Virus record (IMG/VR): IMGVR_UViG_3300038439_000017
Coordinates: 1 to 29,964 of that record
Source of the DNA: a virus
Reading direction: 5' to 3' (one strand)
DNA length: 29,964 nt
The notes below the pieces were generated by a model. It had not been told where the DNA came from. It did no database searches and worked only from the letters and a program-made list of their open reading frames with translations. The translations under genes and the position numbers were made by a program. This document shows, one piece after another, positions 16,194 to 21,817 of the stretch (position 1 is its first letter; each line of letters begins with the position of its first letter).

Positions 16194-16433
16194 TTACGCA
16201 TGTTCCGCCTCTTCAAGTGGGATCCTTACAAAGACGCGGGCGGCCAATTCCCAGCGCCAATCAAAGTGTATACCGATATGACATACCCCGCACCGCCCAT
16301 GATAGCTTTCAGCAATGTTCAAATTGCCAAGGTTCAGCACCTGGAGTGACGGATATTTTGGGTGAGTAATGAGATGCCCGATCAACTTGCCGCATCCCTG
16401 GCAGGTAAACTCGCTATTGTTGCCGGCCATCAT
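16194..16433 (-). CDS. Small zinc-finger-like protein
   Basis: This 79-residue protein starts at ATGATGG (16433) after a G-rich sequence that can serve as ribosome site. Two CxxC pairs (CQGC near residue 11 and CGVC near 50) plus nearby His residues suggest a single zinc-binding fold. It has the shape of the small zinc proteins that often lie upstream of terminase genes. Its start overlaps the stop of a 22-residue ORF. An 8-G run just upstream could allow fusion of both frames by one inserted G. Confidence 0.6.
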   Translation of the reverse strand: MMAGNNSEFTCQGCGKLIGHLITHPKYPSLQVLNLGNLNIAESYHGRCGVCHIGIHFDWRWELAARVFVRIPLEEAEHA

Positions 16434-16498
16434 TTCCCGCCCCCCCCTGCGATCCATGCAAGCACTTGTTTCTTTTGTTTTTTACTGAGCTTCATCAT
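16430..16498 (-). CDS. Tiny ORF, 22 residues, overlapping the zinc-finger gene
   Basis: ATG at 16498 opens a frame reading MMKLSKKQKKQVLAWIAG and ending in Gly/Lys at a TGA that overlaps the next start (ATGA). A lysine-rich amphipathic helix runs into an 8-G homopolymer. It may be a leader peptide, or the true N-terminus of the zinc-finger protein if the G-run is one base short in this assembly or slips during expression. Confidence 0.4.
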   Translation of the reverse strand: MMKLSKKQKKQVLAWIAGGGGK

Positions 16499-16593
16499 CT
16501 AATTTCGTCCTGTTTTCTCTCGCATTTCGTAACGGTCACCCAAACCAAACCGGAGACTTCATGGTGCGAAACCATGAGCTTGCCCATAACAGG

Positions 16594-16998
16594 CTAACTG
16601 CCGGCTTTTGGCTCAGCCTTCGGCAGGGGCTTGAACGGCACAGGCTCCATGCCGTGGCTCTTCAGTTGATGCACCAGCCGGCGCGCCCAGTTCTGCCAGT
16701 CCGCCAGGCTGGCCTCCAGGGCGGTGACTTTGCGCAGCAGATCTGCTTCGCGTTCATCCCGTTTTTCTTCCCGCTGCTCCATTTCCTCGAGACGCCTCAG
16801 CAAAAGGTCGTTGCTGGTTTTTGCGCCTGTCGCAATGCTGTCTGCCGCCGCGCCAATCGCAGAATCGCCTTCGGCCTCGGTCTTATTGCGCTCAGCCCTG
16901 AGTTTATAAAGGTTGATCCCGATCGCCGCGATCGCGCCCAGGGTGGAGACAAACGCGCTGATGAAGGAGATGAGAATAATATTATTCGGGTTGTCCAT
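16594..16998 (-). CDS. Membrane-anchored coiled-coil protein (holin/spanin candidate)
   Basis: The 134-residue protein has one N-terminal transmembrane segment (residues 7-28, IILISFISAFVSTLGAIAAI) followed by a long charged helix (residues 35-105) with heptad-like Glu/Arg/Leu content and a Pro/Lys-rich end. This topology is shared by i-spanin (Rz-like) and some holin-like proteins. It overlaps the upstream membrane gene by 17 nt and lies in a cluster of three membrane proteins, typical of a lysis cassette. No endolysin is recognised next to it. Confidence 0.55.
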   Translation of the reverse strand: MDNPNNIILISFISAFVSTLGAIAAIGINLYKLRAERNKTEAEGDSAIGAAADSIATGAKTSNDLLLRRLEEMEQREEKRDEREADLLRKVTALEASLADWQNWARRLVHQLKSHGMEPVPFKPLPKAEPKAGS

Positions 16999-17275
16999 TA
17001 TCCCCTCTGTTCAAGACATATAATAGGATCAAAATAACGGCCTGGGGAATGGCGATGATCAGAAATCCAAGCCTGGCAAACACGGCGCGCATATCAATGT
17101 CCACATTGAAAAAGTTAAACCACACATAAACCAGGGCTACAGTAAAGAAGGGCAGGGATAACCACGGCAAAATATTGGCGTGAAACCTGCCGCGTTGTGA
17201 CCGCGCAAACAGGATCCAGCCAATGCCGGCCAATGTTAAGTTGATCGCGACCCAATAAGCGGGGAGTAGGGACAT
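16982..17275 (-). CDS. Small membrane protein, three predicted membrane segments
   Basis: The 97-residue protein starts at the ATG at 17275 (MSLLPAYWVAINLTLAGIGW); a TTG two codons upstream is also possible. Hydrophobic segments lie near residues 5-24, 38-57 and 67-88, with positively charged loops. It could be a holin. Its ribosome site region is partly inside the hairpin at 17281-17316, so translation may depend on that structure opening. Confidence 0.55.
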   Translation of the reverse strand: MSLLPAYWVAINLTLAGIGWILFARSQRGRFHANILPWLSLPFFTVALVYVWFNFFNVDIDMRAVFARLGFLIIAIPQAVILILLYVLNRGDNGQPE

Positions 17276-17280
17276 AAACA

Positions 17281-17316
17281 ATTTATCCCAGCCTGATTCC
17301 CAGGCCGGGATAAATT
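17281..17316. repeat. Long inverted repeat between two membrane genes
   Basis: AATTTATCCC-A-GCCTG on one side pairs with CAGGC-C-GGGATAAATT on the other around a short ATTCC loop, about 15 bp with one mismatch. There is no long T-run on either side, so it is not an evident terminator. It ends 6 nt before the downstream start codon and covers the only candidate ribosome site, suggesting translational control or mRNA processing. Confidence 0.65.
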
Positions 17317-17328
17317 CGGTTGAATAAA

Positions 17329-17781
17329 TTACTTCTTCAAACCAATGAACCGCAGCGACTGGCTGGTGATCTCCGGCAGCTTTTCAAGGACCTTGGCAAG
17401 CAAAATATTGTAGATGCTCATGGCAAAAACTACAGCCGTGCCGACAATGGAAAAGAAGGCTTCGAACCATCCTGCAAGCAATGGAACGTATGAACCCGCG
17501 TCACCAGTCCAGCTAGGCAGGGCGGAGATCACGAACGGGTGGAAAATGTAGGACAGGCCAAACGAAACCACAAAGACCGCGACGGTCAAAGGCCCCTTGC
17601 CTTTCAGCCACTCGAACTTGGCGCTCTGCCTGGCTAATACACTGACCAGCCACACGATCAGCACAGCCGAGTATGCGATGACTGTGTTTTGGTTGTCTGC
17701 GAACCAGCCGAAGCCGAAAGTCGCCGCCGCCAACAAAATCTTGAACCCGTCCATATAGTTATATGAAATTTTGTTTGACAT
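17329..17781 (-). CDS. Membrane protein, holin-like
   Basis: The 150-residue protein starts at ATG 17781 (MSNKISYNYMDGFKILLAAA) with AAGGAG upstream; longer in-frame starts lack a ribosome site. Three or four hydrophobic segments are visible (residues about 11-26, 33-47, 66-85 and 103-125). The C-terminus is a charged tail. Position near two more small membrane proteins suggests lysis or superinfection exclusion. I cannot place it in a known holin family. Confidence 0.55.
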   Translation of the reverse strand: MSNKISYNYMDGFKILLAAATFGFGWFADNQNTVIAYSAVLIVWLVSVLARQSAKFEWLKGKGPLTVAVFVVSFGLSYIFHPFVISALPSWTGDAGSYVPLLAGWFEAFFSIVGTAVVFAMSIYNILLAKVLEKLPEITSQSLRFIGLKK

Positions 17782-17836
17782 GTGAAATTCTCCTTTGCAC
17801 CCCATTATGGAGAAAAGATAAACTATACGCAAGTGG

Positions 17837-18076
17837 CTAAATGTGGTCATCCATTGGATTGACGGTTACTTCGCCGCCGGCTATCAAGAGGGCAATGCAG
17901 CGATAATTACTCTTTGCGCCCATCTTGATCCGAATGCGGGATAAATAAGTTCTGATCGTCCTGGCTTCAACGCCCATCTGCAGCGCGATTTCTTTATAAG
18001 ATAGACCATCCACAAGATGCTGCATGATGATCTTCTGCTGGGGGCTGAGTGGTTTTGGCAGTGTGGTTGATTCCAT
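17837..18076 (-). CDS. LuxR-type helix-turn-helix regulator
   Basis: This 79-residue protein is essentially a lone GerE/LuxR DNA-binding domain (residues 10-68): LSPQQKIIMQHLVDGLSYKE then IALQMGVEARTIRTYLSRIR and KMGAKSN. There is no receiver or ligand domain. It lies between the integron segment and the membrane/packaging genes and points toward them, so it could control late transcription; that is inference. No clear ribosome site, and the region upstream contains the last attC site 24 bp away. Confidence 0.75.
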   Translation of the reverse strand: MESTTLPKPLSPQQKIIMQHLVDGLSYKEIALQMGVEARTIRTYLSRIRIKMGAKSNYRCIALLIAGGEVTVNPMDDHI

Positions 18077-18099
18077 CAGTTTTCTTATTTAAGAATAAG

Positions 18100-18229
18100 G
18101 ACCAACGGCTTGCGTTACCTGCGCTGGGGCGGGGACGGCGAAGCCGTCCAACCAGAAAAAGCCCACAGCGTAGATAAAGCCTAATTTATTCACCAGAATC
18201 CCCAGCGTCAGGTGGACGCTGTGTTGGGC
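18100..18229 (-). repeat. attC site 1 (last cassette)
   Basis: Outer boxes are GTTGGGC (18223-18229) and a degenerate GACCAAC (18100-18106), with inner GGCTTGCGTTA and GACGCTGT. The inner arms CCTGCGCTGGGG and CCCCAGCGTCAGG pair with one extra base, giving a long stem. This is the phage-distal end of the array. Confidence 0.8.
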
Positions 18230-18368
18230 TTTCTGCAATCATTTTGTTGTAGTCGTCTGCTGTAAACACAGCACTAGCAAGACATAATTCCCCTTGCTCG
18301 TTATAATATGCGCCTTTTTTTTCAATAAGCCATTGGACAAACTTTTGGTCTAATAATGATTGAGACAT
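18186..18368 (-). CDS. Cassette 1 protein, 60 residues, unknown
   Basis: ATG at 18368 with AAGGAG upstream, 28 nt after the cassette boundary. The sequence starts MSQSLLDQKFVQWLIEKKGA and ends in a Pro/Asp/Gly-rich stretch (RPPDAGDSGE) encoded inside attC site 1. No transmembrane segment or motif recognised. Typical orphan integron cassette gene. Confidence 0.65.
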   Translation of the reverse strand: MSQSLLDQKFVQWLIEKKGAYYNEQGELCLASAVFTADDYNKMIAESPTQRPPDAGDSGE

Positions 18369-18395
18369 AAAACACTCCTTTTTCTTCAAGTATAA

Positions 18396-18509
18396 GCCCA
18401 ACGGTTATTTTTACCCGCTCTCAGCAGGCAAGTTATTCTCAACTCTCACAGATTCGGGCAGGCTAGAATCGCCAGCCTTCAAGGAGTCGGGTGCAAAACT
18501 TTGTTGGAA
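18396..18509 (-). repeat. attC site 2 (degenerate)
   Basis: Boxes GCCCAAC (18396-18402) and GTTGGAA (18503-18509). The inner GGTTATTTTTACC and GTGCAAAACTTT depart from the others, so this site may be poorly recombinogenic. Confidence 0.65.
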
Positions 18510-18656
18510 AGCGTCTTGCGCGTCAAATGGATCAGGTGATCCTTTGTGACTCATTGCTTCTTCTACAGTCAAAAACTGTATTCCGCCAACATCATCTCGA
18601 TTGCTACCTTTTGAAGATAGACCCATTCCAATAAATAAGCCAAGTAAAAAACTCAT
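18411..18656 (-). CDS. Cassette 2 protein, single membrane segment
   Basis: This 81-residue protein starts MSFLLGLFIGMGLSSKGSNR with GGAGG upstream. The N-terminus is a short hydrophobic segment with small residues, a probable membrane anchor or signal; the rest is hydrophilic and acidic. The final third is encoded within attC site 2. Small membrane proteins are frequent cassette cargo. Function unknown. Confidence 0.65.
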   Translation of the reverse strand: MSFLLGLFIGMGLSSKGSNRDDVGGIQFLTVEEAMSHKGSPDPFDAQDAFQQSFAPDSLKAGDSSLPESVRVENNLPAESG

Positions 18657-18670
18657 TGTACCTCCAGTCT

Positions 18671-18764
18671 TTCCAACGGCTGGCGTTACTGGCGAAGGGC
18701 GGGTTGCGCTACTTCGCTTTCAAGCCGCGACGTACCCGCCAATCCATTGCACGCTTTGTTCGGC
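18671..18764 (-). repeat. attC site 3
   Basis: Boxes TTCCAAC (18671-18677) and GTTCGGC (18758-18764), inner GGCTGGCGTTACTGG and TTGCACGCTTT. Internal arms GGGCGGGT and ACCCGCC pair. Confidence 0.8.
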
Positions 18765-18999
18765 GCGCTCTCCGAAAATCAAAACCGCATTTCGGACACC
18801 ATCTTTCAACGCCTGTTCCCCAACACTCGGTACACACTTCAGGATCATCTTCATCGTACCAAAGCGGGTCTTCATCGTAGCGATCAATCCAGCCATCTTC
18901 GCAACCAAGATTTCTACAACGGCAGGAGCGAATTGGCGAATGACCACATGACGGGCAACTCGTATCATATTCATCTTCGATTTCGTCATCATCAGACAT
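18709..18999 (-). CDS. Cassette 3 protein with DnaJ-like zinc-finger Cys motifs
   Basis: The 96-residue protein starts at ATG 18999 (MSDDDEIEDEYDTSCPSCGH) with GAGGTAAC upstream. Cys groups: CPSC, CRC, a later CTECWGTG and WCPKCG, with CxxCxGxG-like spacing resembling the DnaJ zinc-binding module. Very acidic N-terminus and basic C-terminus (RRARRTKRAM), the end lying inside attC site 3. It may bind nucleic acid or act as a small chaperone-like factor; function unknown. Confidence 0.7.
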   Translation of the reverse strand: MSDDDEIEDEYDTSCPSCGHSPIRSCRCRNLGCEDGWIDRYDEDPLWYDEDDPEVCTECWGTGVERWCPKCGFDFRRARRTKRAMDWRVRRGLKAK

Positions 19000-19015
19000 T
19001 GTTACCTCACGAAGC

Positions 19016-19107
19016 GCCGAACGGTTTGCGTTACTGGTTTGCGGATTGTGCAAAACCAGCCCATTTTGCCAGACGTGACAGCAAATCCAGTGCACGCTGT
19101 GTTGGGC
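19016..19107 (-). repeat. attC site 4
   Basis: Boxes GCCGAAC (19016-19022) and GTTGGGC (19101-19107), inner GGTTTGCGTTACTGG and CAGTGCACGCTGT. Arms ACTGGTTTGC and GCAAATCCAGT pair with one extrahelical base, the structural hallmark of attC. Confidence 0.85.
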
Positions 19108-19270
19108 GTTCTCGCAGGTGCAACGAAATATACTGATCGCGCTTATATCGGATATTCACGCCAATGGGATAAAACCAAAACGCCTTACCGTTTTCGTGAC
19201 CCATAAACGAATAACCAACAGGACAACTAAAAAACCACCACATCCAAAATTTTCTTTTCAACCAATTCAT
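19031..19270 (-). CDS. Cassette 4 protein, aromatic-rich N-terminus
   Basis: The 79-residue protein starts at ATG 19270 with GGAGGTC upstream. It reads MNWLKRKFWMWWFFSCPVGY at the N-terminus: a hydrophobic, Trp/Phe-rich segment that may be a membrane anchor. A YPIGVNIRYKRD stretch follows and a helical C-terminus encoded within attC site 4. Family not recognised. Confidence 0.65.
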   Translation of the reverse strand: MNWLKRKFWMWWFFSCPVGYSFMGHENGKAFWFYPIGVNIRYKRDQYISLHLRERPTQRALDLLSRLAKWAGFAQSANQ

Positions 19271-19284
19271 TTGACCTCCGATAC

Positions 19285-19396
19285 GCCCAACGGACTGCAT
19301 TACCCGCTGATTGCAGGCGCAGAACCTTTGCGATTAGATTTTTTAGCAGGCATTTTGCCGCCACTTGGAGAGAGTCGGGTGCGCGCTGTGTTCGGC
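19285..19396 (-). repeat. attC site 5
   Basis: Boxes GCCCAAC (19285-19291) and GTTCGGC (19390-19396), inner GGACTGCATTACCCG and GGTGCGCGCTGT. Confidence 0.8.
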
Positions 19397-19581
19397 GGCA
19401 GTGATAGACATTTGCGACAATGCCACCAAGACCGCCTGCCAACCTTTACCAAGCCACCCCAATCTTTCAAACTATCACGCTCAACAATGACACCAAGCGA
19501 ACCTTCTTTGTGCATACTCCAACAACAATCGGGATTGCCCGTTATTACCTTATCGCCTATTTGTGGTTTCTTTTTTAGCAT
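19300..19581 (-). CDS. Cassette 5 protein, SH3-like beta sequence
   Basis: The 93-residue protein starts at ATG 19581 (MLKKKPQIGDKVITGNPDCC) with GAGAAGG upstream. The pattern P-x-I-G-D-K-V-I-x-G...GVIVERDS...WWHCRKCLS resembles a small SH3-like barrel followed by a CxxC pair. C-terminus is Lys/Ser-rich (GKMPAKKSNRKGSAPAISG) and lies in attC site 5. Unknown function. Confidence 0.65.
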   Translation of the reverse strand: MLKKKPQIGDKVITGNPDCCWSMHKEGSLGVIVERDSLKDWGGLVKVGRRSWWHCRKCLSLPPNTARTRLSPSGGKMPAKKSNRKGSAPAISG

Positions 19582-19604
19582 AAGACCTTCTCTGGCAAGA
19601 TGCC

Positions 19605-19696
19605 GCCGAACGGTTTGCGTTAGGCGCGTGTGGCGGTAGAACCTTTGCAGTAAATTACCTGCGCCCGCCACACGTCGCCTGCACGCTGTGTTATGC
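19605..19696 (-). repeat. attC site 6
   Basis: Boxes GCCGAAC (19605-19611) and a degenerate GTTATGC (19690-19696); inner GGTTTGCGTTAGGCG and CCTGCACGCTGT. Arms GCGTGTGGCGG and CCGCCACACG pair perfectly. Confidence 0.82.
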
Positions 19697-20107
19697 GGCG
19701 GGCTTGTTTTTACTGCCTTTCGGACGCCCGCCAAGCCTGCCGTTATTAGCGGACGATTTCTTTTTTGCCTTGCTTGTTACAGAGCCGCCCAATTTCCCTA
19801 GCACAGACGCGGCGGTATTTGGATTGAGTAACGCGACTGTCTCATCACCATTATTGCCCTCATAAATATCATCTGCAATATCTTGCGGCTTGGAGGTGTT
19901 GCGATAGGCGTACCCGTTGGTTAGCAGGATTGCGCCTGGCTCAAGTTTTCCGTTGGCGTCCTGCTTGCCCACGACCAACTCACCAACCCACAAACTAGCG
20001 ACACGGTAAATATTGAGATAGCCTTGCCTGACTACGTGGATGTAGTCAGGCTTGATGTCTCGGAGGCGATAAGCCCATGTGATGGAGGGTATATTTTCGC
20101 GGATCAT
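19691..20107 (-). CDS. Cassette 6, second gene: 138-residue protein with AT-hook-like tail
   Basis: Starts MIRENIPSITWAYRLRDIKP one base after the upstream stop, so both genes are co-translated. The first 110 residues are mixed alpha/beta (GYLNIYRVASLWVGELVVGK). The C-terminus is basic with LGGSVTSKAKKKSS followed by GRLGGRPKGSKNKP, where GRPKG is an AT-hook-like DNA-binding motif. Unlike most cassettes this one carries two genes and its own promoter; a toxin-antitoxin or regulator pair is possible but not shown. Confidence 0.7.
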   Translation of the reverse strand: MIRENIPSITWAYRLRDIKPDYIHVVRQGYLNIYRVASLWVGELVVGKQDANGKLEPGAILLTNGYAYRNTSKPQDIADDIYEGNNGDETVALLNPNTAASVLGKLGGSVTSKAKKKSSANNGRLGGRPKGSKNKPAA

Positions 20108-20108
20108 T

Positions 20109-20516
20109 TTATTCAGCCTTAAGGATAAATTTTGCGTTGCTGTTCTTGCTGGCGTAAAAATATATGTTTTCGCCTGCGCTGTAGGACTGACCGAGGCAAT
20201 CTGTGCCATCATATTTTGATTCCATGAGGCGACCATTGGCGCGGACTAAATCACTCAGGCGGCGATTCTGCGGAGGATTGATAAATCGGTCGACAAATTC
20301 AGCGGCGGCTTCGAAAGTGTCAAACATTTTTCCGTCGTTTTGGTTGCCAACACTTACGCGAGCGTAGATTTTTCCATCTTCGTTCGCTGGCTCGATTGAC
20401 ACATCAGCGGCGGCGGCAATGGGGAAGCCACCAGATAGGGATATAACAAATTTCTCGATGCCGTGAGCGTGTGCGTATCCATCTGCGTTTTTGGTGAGAG
20501 TTACTTTTGTGTCCAT
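20109..20516 (-). CDS. Cassette 6, first gene: 135-residue protein
   Basis: Starts MDTKVTLTKNADGYAHAHGI with AAGGAG upstream, directly behind a strong promoter. The C-terminal half has LVRANGRLMESKYDGTDCLG followed by YSAGENIYFY, similar in layout to small zinc/treble-clef-like modules with the KYxGxC...aGExIxY pattern but with only one Cys left. The first half is a beta-rich region. Unknown function; paired with the AT-hook gene. Confidence 0.7.
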   Translation of the reverse strand: MDTKVTLTKNADGYAHAHGIEKFVISLSGGFPIAAAADVSIEPANEDGKIYARVSVGNQNDGKMFDTFEAAAEFVDRFINPPQNRRLSDLVRANGRLMESKYDGTDCLGQSYSAGENIYFYASKNSNAKFILKAE

Positions 20517-20557
20517 TTTTGCTCCTTGTGGTTGATTACTTGCTTGACGATGTTGTT

Positions 20558-20586
20558 AGTATATACCTAACCGCTTAGGTTGTCAA
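20558..20586 (-). promoter_or_regulatory. Cassette promoter with palindromic operator in the spacer
   Basis: On the minus strand TTGACA (20586-20581) is followed by exactly 17 bp and TATACT (20563-20558). The spacer contains a perfect palindrome, ACCTAA-GCGG-TTAGGT (20580-20565), ideal for a repressor that blocks RNA polymerase. The second gene in this cassette has a DNA-binding-type tail and could be that repressor. Confidence 0.85.
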
Positions 20587-20635
20587 GGGGTTACAAGCAC
20601 CAATTTTAGAGCAATTTCAGACCGCGAAGATAGCC

Positions 20636-20760
20636 GCCGAACGGCTTGCGTTAATGGCGCGGGGATTTGCGAGTAACCTTCGCAGGGCGAATAACCTCTG
20701 CGGAAAATAACGATAGATTAGCGGGCGACTCCCCACCGTCCAGTGCACGCGGTGTTCGGC
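20636..20760 (-). repeat. attC site 7 (first cassette)
   Basis: Boxes GCCGAAC (20636-20642) and GTTCGGC (20754-20760), inner GGCTTGCGTTAATGG and CAGTGCACGCGGT. Longest of the array at 125 bp after attC site 1. Confidence 0.85.
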
Positions 20761-20887
20761 GGCTACCTTTGAGCAACCGCAAACACGTTTTACAAGTAAC
20801 CAAGCCTGTGACGTTTGTATAAAAATCGCCTGGATGGTCGCCAGCGTGCAAAGTATAAAAATGGATTTTCGGATTTTTCTTTTGCAT
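20651..20887 (-). CDS. Cassette 7 protein with CxxC motif
   Basis: I chose the ATG at 20887 (MQKKNPKIHFYTLHAGDHPG) because it keeps the gene inside the cassette; another in-frame ATG at 20905 lies before the recombination boundary. The 78-residue protein contains VTCKTCLRLL, a single CxxC that could form half of a zinc site, and ends in a basic tail encoded in attC site 7. Function unknown. Confidence 0.6.
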   Translation of the reverse strand: MQKKNPKIHFYTLHAGDHPGDFYTNVTGLVTCKTCLRLLKGSRRTPRALDGGESPANLSLFSAEVIRPAKVTRKSPRH

Positions 20888-20894
20888 ATCAGCC

Positions 20895-20907
20895 GCCGAA
20901 CTCATAA
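20895..20907 (-). other. attI-like recombination boundary
   Basis: The minus-strand sequence GTTCGGCGGC directly follows the integrase stop by seven bases and marks the start of the first cassette. As there is no second half-site typical of attC upstream (the sequence there is integrase coding), I read it as the attI crossover point. In standard integrons attI is at the 5' side of intI; here it is at the 3' side. Confidence 0.6.
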
Positions 20908-21126
20908 TTAGAGACCCACAGGGTCACTAATATCCAACAGATCCGCAGGTGATTTTACACCCGCGCTCACATTTGCCACATGTGTATAAATCATAGTGGT
21001 TTTTAGGTCTTGATGACCGAGCAATTCCTGAATTTTCCGTATATCATATCCTTCCTGCAACAAATGCGTTGCAAACGAATGACGCAAAATATGCGGACCC
21101 GTCGGTTTTTCAATCCCAGCTTCACG
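20908..21126 (-). pseudogene. intI: intI-like integron integrase, C-terminal remnant
   Basis: Only about 72 residues remain, starting around [12 protein letters not shown]. Preserved are the second conserved box [20 protein letters not shown], the [16 protein letters not shown] stretch with the third catalytic His and the nucleophilic Tyr, and the GVKSPADLL ending typical of IntI. The first catalytic Arg, the IntI-specific insertion and all N-terminal DNA-binding parts are gone, so it cannot be active. It could not shuffle these cassettes without help from another IntI. Confidence 0.85.
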
Positions 21127-21164
21127 CGGATTTTCTCGCGCATCGTATCCAGGAATTTGCTCAT
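21120..21164 (-). pseudogene. 5' stump of a phage gene cut by the integron
   Basis: An ATG at 21164 overlaps the stop of the upstream gene (ATGA) and has GGAGGAGG at ideal spacing, so it is a genuine coupled phage start. The frame reads [18 protein letters not shown] and then enters sequence that codes for the integrase in another frame. The rest of this gene is missing; I did not find it left of the array. Confidence 0.65.
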
Positions 21165-21817
21165 TTCTTCCTCCTCCACATCGCATGACGATTCATTGGC
21201 TCGATCCACGGCAAACCCAGGAAATCGAAGAAATCCACTTCACCGGGCATTGATAAAGGCAGTTGCCCTTTGATTGGTTCGTCCTTCGCATCCATCTGCT
21301 CTTCTCGCCATACCGCCGCATATTTCACACGGTAGCCATCCGGCAGCGCACCTCCCAGACGGCGCGGCGTCACAATATACTGCGAGAAATTATCTTCATC
21401 CTTTCCCGGTCCCGTACGGATCATCAAAAGCACGCCATACTGTGCCGGCGGCGTACATAAATAAAACTCAACCTTGAACGCACTGAGCGCGGACGGAAGA
21501 TCAAACCTCTGCATGTGAATTTCATACTTCTTCAACTTCTCCCCACCCATTAGGGAGCGCAGGTAACCATCCTTCTCCAGCCGTGCCAGGACTTTATCGA
21601 ATTCTGTTTTATACGGCGGCTCACCGAACACTGGTCTGGGGGCACCTGGGGTCGGCTTTGCCACAATCTCAATATCATGCACATCCTCGCTGTGTCTTCG
21701 CAACCCGCCTGCAATCGTACACAATCTATCTATATCAAGAGGCGGCTCATATTCGCAGGCATCCTTCGCCCACTCATGCAGTTGATCGGCGATCATCCTC
21801 GCATCTGTATGGTTCAT
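21161..21817 (-). CDS. DNA polymerase X-like / nucleotidyltransferase-like phage protein
   Basis: This 218-residue protein has a palm-like segment [12 protein letters not shown] (residues 45-56), a [20 protein letters not shown] stretch (115-134), [15 protein letters not shown] (148-162) and the end [13 protein letters not shown] (196-207). These match the palm and thumb layout of Pol-beta/X-like proteins in phages, where the last motif reads LGLP-[WY]-[IV]-x-P. The palm carboxylates are partly replaced, so activity is uncertain. It overlaps the ASCH gene by ATGA and is coupled to the truncated MSKF gene. Confidence 0.65.
   Translation of the reverse strand: MNHTDARMIADQLHEWAKDACEYEPPLDIDRLCTIAGGLRRHSEDVHDIEIVAKPTPGAPRPVFGEPPYKTEFDKVLARLEKDGYLRSLMGGEKLKKYEIHMQRFDLPSALSAFKVEFYLCTPPAQYGVLLMIRTGPGKDEDNFSQYIVTPRRLGGALPDGYRVKYAAVWREEQMDAKDEPIKGQLPLSMPGEVDFFDFLGLPWIEPMNRHAMWRRKK

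Larger units (their letters stand above)
18100..21126 (-). mobile_element. Integron fragment: intI remnant, attI-like site and seven gene cassettes
   Basis: Seven imperfect repeats each start (plus strand) with GCCSAACGGYTTGCGTTA-like sequence and end with TGCACGCTGTGTTSGGC-like sequence, the R/L box pattern of attC sites. Between them lie single small genes, all on the minus strand, several with a stop inside the following attC and a fresh ribosome site just after each boundary. The array begins right after the 3' end of a gene for an integron-type tyrosine recombinase. Integron gene and cassettes share orientation, unlike class 1 integrons. Both ends abut phage genes. Confidence 0.88.

Noticed and set aside
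18080-18099. CTTATTTAAGAATAAG near-palindrome as terminator at the array end
   Set aside because: Short A/T-only stem without loop or T-run in the right place; too weak to call.
18100-20900. Regularly spaced repeats that might suggest CRISPR
   Set aside because: The repeats are 92-130 bp, imperfect, with integron box signatures, and they are separated by genes of 180-870 bp and not by 30-40-bp spacers. No cas genes.
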